This document shows, piece by piece, positions 1 through 5,192 of a stretch of 12,453 nucleotides of DNA (its first letter is position 1; every line of letters starts with the position of its first letter). The stretch is taken from the NCBI GenBank assembly GCA_905215645.1, contig CAJMQS010000056.1, forward strand, positions 1 through 12,453, in the 5' to 3' direction. The position numbers were made by a program, and so were the translations under genes. This DNA is from an uncultured bacterium (GTDB lineage Bacteria; Bacillota; Negativicutes; Acidaminococcales; Acidaminococcaceae). The notes under the pieces are model-generated. The model had not been told where the DNA came from. It was given only the letters and a program-made list of their open reading frames with translations, and searched no databases.

Positions 1-14
1 AGACTTTCGACTAC

Positions 15-58
15 GGGGATGTTGCACATATATTTTTTACGTGCAACACCCCCTTTTT
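15..58 (+). terminator. Intrinsic terminator of an upstream gene
   Basis: An inverted repeat pairs 15-27 with 41-53: TGTTGCAC (20-27) with GTGCAACA (41-48), then GGGG with CCCC across one A/C mismatch. The loop is T-rich and the stem is followed by TTTTT at 54-58. This is a standard Rho-independent terminator. The gene it ends lies to the left of the window. It also insulates the promoter that follows at once. Confidence 0.85.
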
Positions 59-62
59 CCTA

Positions 63-91
63 TTGCCAACACTGAAGATTTCCGATACAAT
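63..91 (+). promoter_or_regulatory. Sigma-A type promoter of the peptidase-carrier operon
   Basis: TTGCCA (63-68) and TACAAT (86-91) are separated by exactly 17 bp, so transcription should start near position 98. This leaves a leader of about 64 nt, rich in A+T, before the ATG at 162. No clear operator or riboswitch-like fold is visible in the leader. Confidence 0.75.
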
Positions 92-161
92 TAAAAATAA
101 TATACACTACTTATGTATAAATTATCGGTGTCCTTTACTGTATTGGACAAAGGAGAGATTC

Positions 162-1316
162 ATGGAGCAGCAAAACGAAAAAATCCGGGAAGCGGTGGAA
201 AGTTTCCGTCAGGAGATGCTGGATTTCTGGAAGGATCTGATCAACTTCCAGGCCGGCAGCAAGGAAAAAGAACGGATGCAGACCCTGATGGAAAAGGTGT
301 CTGTTTATCTCCAGAAGCTGGGATTGGAAAGCGAATTGGTGGAATCCGGGGCGGTACCCTTGATCCGGGCCTGGTCCGGAAAGGAGCGGGCCGGTCAGCC
401 CATCCTCCTCAGCGGCCATTTGGATACGGTGTTCCCCGACGGCAGCTACCCGGAAGACCCCTTTACCATCAAGGAAGGAAAGGCCTATGGCCCCGGGGTC
501 TGTGACATGAAGGGGGGCATCGTCATGGCGGTCTATCTGGCCAAAGTACTGGAAAAGATCGGTTATGACCGGCATCCCATCAAGCTGCTCTTCGTCCCCG
601 ATGAAGAAATCACCCATCAGGGATCCCGGGCGGACCGGTTGCTGGCGGAAGAGGCCAAAGGCTGCCTGTGCGCCTTCAATCTGGAAACCGGCCGGATGGA
701 TGACTGCCTCACCGTTGGCCGGAAGGGCTGTATGGATGTGTGGATCACCGTCCATGGGAAGGCCGGCCATGTAGGCAACGCTTACGCCTCTTCTGCCAAT
801 GCCATTGAAGAGATGGCCCATAAGATCATTGCGCTCCGGGCCCTGACGAATCTGGAAAAAGGCCGGATCGTCAGTACGGACATCATTTCCGGCGGTACGG
901 TTTCCAATGCGGTGGCAGATACCTGCCGGATCGAAGTGGACTGCCGGTATGATTACAATGAGGACAAAGATGCGCTGGAGAAGGCCATCCGGGCCATTTG
1001 TTCCCAGACTCACGTACCAGGGACCCGGACGGAAGTGGAATTCCCCGCTTTCATGCCCGTCTTCGAACGGACCGAAGGCAATGACCGGCTGCTGGCCCTG
1101 GTGAACCAGGCGGCTGCTGAATTCGGCCTCCCGGCTTTCGGGGCAGCTCATCCCGGCGGCTGCTCCGACGCCTCCTTCATGGCCCAGGCGGGGATCCCCA
1201 TCCTGGATTCCGTGGGGGTCCAGGGGGATGGAGCCCATACCCTCCAGGAATATGCCATCGTCGAAACTATGTTTGAACGGACTATGCTGCTGGCTGCGGC
1301 CATCTGCCGTCTGTAA
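162..1316 (+). CDS. M20 family metallopeptidase, carboxypeptidase G2-like
   Basis: A cytoplasmic, probably di-zinc hydrolase of 384 residues, the usual length for M20A enzymes, expected to cleave a C-terminal or N-acylated amino acid from a peptide or amide. The metal-site motifs are in order: SGHLDTV (H86, D88), CDMKGG (bridging D115), DEE (D147, general base E148, ligand E149), LETG (E175) and GDGAHT (H359). The lid/dimerisation domain lies between, roughly residues 187-300, with GKAGHVG. The start is set at 162 because AAAGGAGA (149-156) sits just upstream; an in-frame TTG at 63 falls on the promoter -35 and is unlikely. Only 21 bp separate it from the carrier gene, so the two should be one operon. 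Carboxypeptidase G2 relatives release glutamate from folate-like or dipeptide substrates. The substrate here is not readable from the sequence, and a dipeptidase or aminoacylase role is equally possible. Confidence 0.9.
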   Translation: MEQQNEKIREAVESFRQEMLDFWKDLINFQAGSKEKERMQTLMEKVSVYLQKLGLESELVESGAVPLIRAWSGKERAGQPILLSGHLDTVFPDGSYPEDPFTIKEGKAYGPGVCDMKGGIVMAVYLAKVLEKIGYDRHPIKLLFVPDEEITHQGSRADRLLAEEAKGCLCAFNLETGRMDDCLTVGRKGCMDVWITVHGKAGHVGNAYASSANAIEEMAHKIIALRALTNLEKGRIVSTDIISGGTVSNAVADTCRIEVDCRYDYNEDKDALEKAIRAICSQTHVPGTRTEVEFPAFMPVFERTEGNDRLLALVNQAAAEFGLPAFGAAHPGGCSDASFMAQAGIPILDSVGVQGDGAHTLQEYAIVETMFERTMLLAAAICRL

Positions 1317-1337
1317 CTGCTGCAAAGGGGAGTTGTC

Positions 1338-2777
1338 ATGACAGAAAACAAACAGGAAACTGTCCAGAAACCCGTGAACAAAAAAGTATCGGTGCCCAGT
1401 CCAATCATCATCATTTTCTTTATCTTGATCCTTACGGCCATTGCCACCTATCTGATTCCTGCCGGGACTTTTGATCGAGTGAAGGATGCGGCCAGCGGAC
1501 GGATGGTAGTAGATCCCAATACCTTCCATTTCATCGCCCGGCATCCCGCTGGTTTCTTCGATGTGTTCAAGGCTGTCCCCCGGGGCGTCAAGGGGGCCAG
1601 CGGCATTGTAGGCTTCCTGATGATCATCGGCGGAGCCCTGAATGTAATGGCTTCCACCGGGGCCATCAACGGGGCGCTGGGGCACGTGGTGACCAAAGTC
1701 AAAGGACGGGAGATGCTGCTGATCCCGGTGCTGCTCACCATTATGACCTGCCTCAGCACCTTTGCCGGCTGCAGCGAAGAATACATCGCCTTTGTGCCTC
1801 TCATCATGGCCGTATGCTATGCCTTGGGCTTTGATTCCATCGTGGCAGTCGCTATGCCTCTGGCTGCGGTCAGCGGAGGGTACGGGGCCGGGGTGACCAA
1901 TGCCTTTACGGTAGGGGTGGCCCAGAGCATTTCCGGACTGCCCATGTTCTCCAGCATCGAAATCCGGGTGGTCATGCTGGTCGCCCTGATTATCATCAAT
2001 GTGTCCTACACCATGTGGTATGCCCGGAAGATCAAGAAGAATCCAGAAAGCAGCTATATGTACGATTATGATCAGATCTACCGTCCCCAGATGGACCTGA
2101 GTGCTTATGAAGGGGATAATGTGCTGATGACCGGCCGGCAGAAGATCATCATGGCCGGCTTCGTGGTGACCGTAGGTGCCATCCTGGTGGGAGTCATCAA
2201 ATTCGGCTTCTACATGGATGAACTGGCGGCTCTGTTCCTGATGATGGCGGTGTTTGCCGGTATCGTGGGCCGGCTCAGCGTCAATGATTTTGCCAACGCT
2301 TTCATCGGCGGGGTGAAGAACATGGCCATGCCCTGCATGATGGTTTCCCTGTGCAAAGGGGTGACCCTGCTCATGGGGGACAGCAAGATCCTGGATACCA
2401 TCATCTACTACTTGGCGGCGGGGCTGAATGTGTTTCCCCAGTCCCTCTTGGGCTTCGGCATGTTCATCGTCCAGGATGTGTTCAACCTGGTGGTGCCCTC
2501 AGGTTCCGGCCAGGCTGCCATCACCATGCCCATCATGGCGCCGCTGGCAGATTTGGTGGGCCTGACTCGGCAGACTGCCGTCCTGGCTTTCCAGATGGGG
2601 GATGCTTTCACCAACATGATCACTCCGGCCAGCGGTACCACCATGACCGTGCTCACCGTAGCCGGCGTACCTCTCCGGCGCTGGTGGAAGTTCGCCTTCC
2701 CCCTCTTGGGGCTGGAATGGATCTTTGCCTTTGTGGTCATGTGGTATGCGTCCGCCGTCCATCTGGGACCTTTCTGA
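1338..2777 (+). CDS. YfcC/DcuC-family inner-membrane carrier
   Basis: A polytopic membrane protein of 479 residues with many hydrophobic segments, the first at about residues 22-43. It matches the DcuC/YfcC family, whose members move C4-dicarboxylates, amino acids or peptides by ion coupling or exchange. Recognisable family stretches are GCSEEYIAFVPL in the first half and, in the second half, PSGSGQ (387-392) and ITPASG (428-433), the paired re-entrant-loop-like motifs of this superfamily. The start has an AAAGGGGA ribosome site (1324-1331). It is the second gene of the operon with the M20 peptidase, which suggests that it imports the peptidase's substrate or exports a product. The closest known arrangement is AbgT with the AbgAB M20 enzymes. 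Family assignment is firm; the substrate is inference. Confidence 0.88.
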   Translation: MTENKQETVQKPVNKKVSVPSPIIIIFFILILTAIATYLIPAGTFDRVKDAASGRMVVDPNTFHFIARHPAGFFDVFKAVPRGVKGASGIVGFLMIIGGALNVMASTGAINGALGHVVTKVKGREMLLIPVLLTIMTCLSTFAGCSEEYIAFVPLIMAVCYALGFDSIVAVAMPLAAVSGGYGAGVTNAFTVGVAQSISGLPMFSSIEIRVVMLVALIIINVSYTMWYARKIKKNPESSYMYDYDQIYRPQMDLSAYEGDNVLMTGRQKIIMAGFVVTVGAILVGVIKFGFYMDELAALFLMMAVFAGIVGRLSVNDFANAFIGGVKNMAMPCMMVSLCKGVTLLMGDSKILDTIIYYLAAGLNVFPQSLLGFGMFIVQDVFNLVVPSGSGQAAITMPIMAPLADLVGLTRQTAVLAFQMGDAFTNMITPASGTTMTVLTVAGVPLRRWWKFAFPLLGLEWIFAFVVMWYASAVHLGPF

Positions 2778-2814
2778 TCGGCCGAAGGAATCCTTGTTGG
2801 GTGACAGGAAAAAG

Positions 2815-2865
2815 AAAAAAATCTGCTGCAGGCGGGAAATCCCGTGGACGCAGCAGATTTTTTTT
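2815..2865. terminator. Bidirectional terminator between convergent genes
   Basis: ATCTGCTGC (2821-2829) pairs with GCAGCAGAT (2850-2858). The stem is extended by the A run at 2815-2820 against the T run at 2859-2864, and CGGG/CCCG forms an upper stem (2833-2836 with 2841-2844). A runs on one side and T runs on the other let it work for the carrier gene on the plus strand and for the perR-like gene on the minus strand, whose stop codon is 13 bp away. Confidence 0.88.
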
Positions 2866-2877
2866 ATCGGTGTATTT

Positions 2878-3300
2878 TTATTTCCCCTGGCAATCCTTGC
2901 AGATTCCCAGGAAATAGGTCTGATGGCTGTGGATGATGAAGCCGGTCTTTTCAGCGGTTTCTTGGTCCAGCTGCTGATGGTAGTCCAAGTCCAGGTTGAA
3001 TACTTTCCCGCATTTTTCACAGCGGAAATGGGGATGAGGGCGAGGATCTACATCATAGCGCATGATCCCGTCTCCTACATCCACCGTTTGGATCAGTTCC
3101 ATCCGGCAGAAGAACCCCAGGGCTTGATAAATGGTGGCGAAGCTCAGGGTGGGCATCTGTTCTTTGACTCGTTCGTAAATCTCTGTTGCAGTAGGATGCT
3201 CCTCCGGTCCGGTAAAGGCACGGTAGACTTCCAAGCGCTGGGGGGTGATCTTCATGCCACCGGCTTTCAGGATTTCCGTCAGTTCCTTTGGACTCAGCAT
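2878..3300 (-). CDS. perR: PerR-like Fur-family metalloregulator
   Basis: A DNA-binding repressor of 140 residues with an N-terminal winged helix (about 1-80) and a C-terminal dimerisation and metal domain. The alignment with Bacillus PerR is collinear with a constant offset of two: H35, D83, H89 and H91 match regulatory ligands H37, D85, H91 and H93; C94, C97, C134 and C137 match the structural zinc cysteines. The fifth regulatory ligand, D104 in Bacillus, is N102 here. Such repressors bind Fe or Mn and are inactivated when H2O2 oxidises the histidine ligands. The start at 3300 has AAGGAGG five bases upstream; a longer in-frame start at 3384 would begin inside the promoter -35. It is divergent from the CYTH gene. 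PerR is the best reading from HPTA, the HxH pair and both CxxC pairs; a Fur or Zur role cannot be fully excluded, especially with the altered ligand. Confidence 0.85.
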   Translation of the reverse strand: MLSPKELTEILKAGGMKITPQRLEVYRAFTGPEEHPTATEIYERVKEQMPTLSFATIYQALGFFCRMELIQTVDVGDGIMRYDVDPRPHPHFRCEKCGKVFNLDLDYHQQLDQETAEKTGFIIHSHQTYFLGICKDCQGK

Positions 3301-3345
3301 GGCCGCCTCCTTGTATAGATCTTGTAGAAAAATGATTAAAATCCA

Positions 3346-3381
3346 ACTTTCTTTAATAATAACTTTTAATACATAGAAAGT
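3346..3381. promoter_or_regulatory. Possible autoregulatory operator (PerR-box-like) on the perR-like promoter
   Basis: Two signals overlap the promoter. The 15-mer at 3354-3368 (minus strand TAAAAGTTATTATTA) matches the Bacillus Per box consensus TTATAATTATTATAA at 11 of 15 positions and covers the -10. Flanking it, ACTTTCT (3346-3352) and AGAAAGT (3375-3381) form a perfect 7-bp inverted repeat. Per and Fur boxes are A+T-rich, so chance matches are easy here. Autoregulation is common in the family. Confidence 0.4.
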
Positions 3382-3384
3382 CAA
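3356..3384 (-). promoter_or_regulatory. Promoter of the perR-like gene
   Basis: On the minus strand TTGACT (3384-3379) and TATTAT (3361-3356) are 17 bp apart, predicting transcription from about 3349 and a 49-nt leader. It is one of the best promoter matches in the window. Confidence 0.75.
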
Positions 3385-3421
3385 ATAAAATATAGTTCTG
3401 GATAGAAAAAGCTTTGCTTTT

Positions 3422-3467
3422 CCGGCTGCGGATGGTCTTTATAACCAAACGGCGCATCCAAAGCCGG
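3422..3467. repeat. Imperfect inverted repeat between the perR-like and CYTH genes
   Basis: CCGGCT (3422-3427) pairs with AGCCGG (3462-3467). After a 2x2 internal mismatch, GGATG (3430-3434) pairs with CATCC (3455-3459), leaving a 20-nt apical stretch. It is G+C-rich within an otherwise A+T-rich gap and has no T tract, so it is not a terminator. It lies upstream of both predicted promoters and could be a protein-binding dyad. Function unknown. Confidence 0.4.
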
Positions 3468-3476
3468 CGCAGCATG

Positions 3477-3485
3477 TGTTACAAT
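3477..3485 (+). promoter_or_regulatory. Extended -10 promoter of the CYTH gene
   Basis: TG-T-TACAAT (3477-3485) is an extended -10 element. The -35 region (about 3457-3462) is poor. Transcription would start near 3492, giving a short leader of about 33 nt. Confidence 0.5.
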
Positions 3486-3524
3486 AAAAGGAAAAGATGA
3501 ATCGATCAGGGAGAGTGGAACAAG

Positions 3525-5030
3525 ATGGCTTATGGACAGGAAAAGGAAATCAAATTGCTATCGACCAAGACCGGCCGCAGGAAGTTTTTCCAGCTGCCGC
3601 TGGTCAAAGAGCGGATCATCCCCGGCAGTCATCATACCCTGAAGCTCTGGAACCAGTACTTGGATACCCGGGACCGGAAACTGACCCGGACCGGGATGGC
3701 CTATCGGATCCGTAGAATCAATGGAAAGACTTTTGAGGCGACGGTGAAAAGCCAAGGGAAAACGGTGAATGGCTTTTCCAGCCGGGAAGAATATACGGTG
3801 CCTCTGGAGAAACAAGAAACCGTCTTGACAGGATTTGCCCCCCAGCTGGACCAAAAGCTCCAGACGCTGCTCCAGGAAGATGAACTGCTTCCTTTATGTA
3901 CGGTGGAATTTACCCGGAAAACGGCGCTGATCCAGCTTTCTGCGGTGACGGTGGTGGAAGCGGCTCTGGATCAGGGAACCCTCACCGCCGGAGATAAAAA
4001 GGCTCCTATTGAAGAATTGGAACTGGAGATCAAACGAGGACAGAAACGGGATCTGCTGCGGTTCACGGCAGCACTGGCCCGGGAAATCCCTCTCTGGCCG
4101 GAAGAACGGAGCAAGTTCAAACGGGGATTGGATCTTACCGGATGGAAGAGTGACCTGGGTAAAAGCGGAAAGACGCCGGATTGGGATCGGCAGTGCGATC
4201 CCTTGGAAGTGTGGCGGCCTCTGGTCCAGCAGGCGCTGGGAGAAGGTCTGGATCTTCTGGTACCGGGAGAAAAACAGGAATTCCAGAGCCGCCGGCTCCT
4301 CCTGACTCTCCAGCAGTGCGCCGGGCTGTGGAACCTGGGCCAGGGCTTTTTGTCCCGGACCTCATGGAAAAAGGGACGGGATCTATTGGACGGACTCCTG
4401 ACGGTGCTGGAGCCTGTGGATTATCTGGAAACTTCCGACCGGCAGCGGGAAAAGCCTTTCCCGGAGGAGCTCCTGTCTCTGGAACCGGCCTGGCAGTGGC
4501 TGGAAGACCGGTGGGTGGCGGCGGCCCAGCACTGTGCAGACTGCTGCGGCCGAGAAGCAGGAGCTGCTTTGTGGCAGATGCTGTATCTAGTGTCTCTGGC
4601 CAAAAAGGACGGGGAGAACGCCACCCTTGAGAAATTCCTCCAAGGCCGATGGAACCGTTGGCAGCAGGAACAGCAGCTGCTGGAGGATGCAGGGAATCCA
4701 GATCCTTGGGAACGGAAAGACCAGCTGGAGGAATTGGCAGGCCTTTTGAACCTGGAACGGGGCCTGGGAGAAAAACGGCTGGTGAAGCGGGGGGAGACCT
4801 ACTGGGAACAGTGGTGGAAGTACTGCCGCAGCTATGCCCGGACCGGAGCCTTGGCGGAAGGCGCCGAAGGAGCCCGGGAGCGGGAAATGACATTAGCCCT
4901 GGCAGCTCTTTGCGGCCAGGAGGGGCTCCGGACGGAAAAACGGGGAGACAAGGCAGAGGAGGCTGGCAAAGCCTTCTTCCGGGAAGTGGCCCGTCATCCG
5001 GAATGGTCCTGTCTGGCCAAAGAAAAATAA
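3525..5030 (+). CDS. CYTH-domain (triphosphate tunnel) protein with degenerate CHAD-like region
   Basis: A soluble protein of 501 residues. Residues about 1-205 form a CYTH domain, the tunnel fold that binds inorganic or organic triphosphates with metal ions. It keeps the signature ExExK (E6, E8, K10), YLDT (45-48), RxR (R61, R63), EATVK ending in K75, the acidic strand EELELEIK (163-170) and a late FKRGL. The catalytic tunnel looks intact, so triphosphatase-type activity is plausible. The remaining 295 residues are helical and charged and lie where CHAD domains, which bind polyphosphate, usually follow CYTH. The CHAD hallmark HxxRxxxRRLR is eroded: residues 252-262 read EFQSRRLLLTL, with Phe for the His and several basic residues lost. 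The start has AGGGAG about 11 bases upstream, a slightly long spacing; the alternative ATG at 3497 is in another frame. Cell role and true substrate are unknown. Confidence 0.82.
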   Translation: MAYGQEKEIKLLSTKTGRRKFFQLPLVKERIIPGSHHTLKLWNQYLDTRDRKLTRTGMAYRIRRINGKTFEATVKSQGKTVNGFSSREEYTVPLEKQETVLTGFAPQLDQKLQTLLQEDELLPLCTVEFTRKTALIQLSAVTVVEAALDQGTLTAGDKKAPIEELELEIKRGQKRDLLRFTAALAREIPLWPEERSKFKRGLDLTGWKSDLGKSGKTPDWDRQCDPLEVWRPLVQQALGEGLDLLVPGEKQEFQSRRLLLTLQQCAGLWNLGQGFLSRTSWKKGRDLLDGLLTVLEPVDYLETSDRQREKPFPEELLSLEPAWQWLEDRWVAAAQHCADCCGREAGAALWQMLYLVSLAKKDGENATLEKFLQGRWNRWQQEQQLLEDAGNPDPWERKDQLEELAGLLNLERGLGEKRLVKRGETYWEQWWKYCRSYARTGALAEGAEGAREREMTLALAALCGQEGLRTEKRGDKAEEAGKAFFREVARHPEWSCLAKEK

Positions 5031-5036
5031 AATCAA

Positions 5037-5079
5037 AAAAGTCAAAAAATCGAAAATAATATTTGACTTTTTGACTTTT
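5037..5079. promoter_or_regulatory. A+T-rich inverted repeat with GTCAAA elements over the clpB promoter
   Basis: AAAAGTCAAAAA (5037-5048) is the exact reverse complement of TTTTTGACTTTT (5068-5079), and after one mismatch the stem continues for five further pairs (5050-5054 with 5062-5066, one of them G/T). It contains AGTCAAA at 5040-5046 and TTTGACT at 5062-5068 and 5070-5076, and a weaker AATCAAA lies just outside at 5031-5037. The heptads resemble the CtsR half-site (RGTCAAA), but their spacing is 1 or 2 nt instead of the usual 3. It overlaps the clpB -35, so an operator is plausible. It might instead help end transcription of the CYTH gene, whose stop is only seven bases upstream. Confidence 0.5.
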
Positions 5080-5091
5080 AAGAGGTACAAT
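5063..5091 (+). promoter_or_regulatory. Sigma-A type promoter of clpB
   Basis: TTGACT (5063-5068) and TACAAT (5086-5091) are 17 bp apart, so transcription should start near 5098. No CIRCE element (the HrcA site, TTAGCACTC with its inverted partner) is visible. The predicted leader to the ATG at 5193 is about 95 nt. Confidence 0.7.
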
Positions 5092-5134
5092 AGGACCCGG
5101 GAAGTGGGAAAAGGCTTCCCGGGCCCTGTTTTTT
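5092..5134 (+). terminator. Terminator-like hairpin at the predicted 5' end of the clpB transcript
   Basis: CCCGGGAAG (5096-5104) pairs perfectly with CTTCCCGGG (5115-5123). The stem extends by three pairs (5092-5094 with 5125-5127) across one mismatch, the loop is 10 nt, and TTTTTT follows at 5129-5134. By form it is a strong intrinsic terminator. It may end transcription of the CYTH gene, yet it lies downstream of the best clpB promoter, so it may also attenuate clpB or cap its mRNA. The rest of the leader (5135-5179) holds only a small dyad, CCATTG/CAATGG at 5160-5174, just upstream of the ribosome site. Confidence 0.7.
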
Positions 5135-5192
5135 CAGGGGCTCTGACTATGAATATGACCCATTGATCCAATGGTTTTTGGAGGTGTTTGTT

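Noticed and set aside
135..1685. Long minus-strand open frame (516 codons) opposite the peptidase and carrier genes
   Set aside because: It spans two well-recognised genes and their gap, has no ribosome site or recognisable domain, and arises because G+C-rich codon use leaves few antisense stops.
3497..3715. Small plus-strand frame (72 codons) with AAAGGA upstream, overlapping the CYTH start
   Set aside because: It has a fair ribosome site but is out of frame with the conserved CYTH motif ExExK, and its peptide has no recognisable feature. It could at most be a translated leader.
5031..5079. Classical CtsR operator upstream of clpB
   Set aside because: The heptads match, but the spacing is 1-2 bp, not the required 3. 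It is reported only as a CtsR-like repeat of unknown function.
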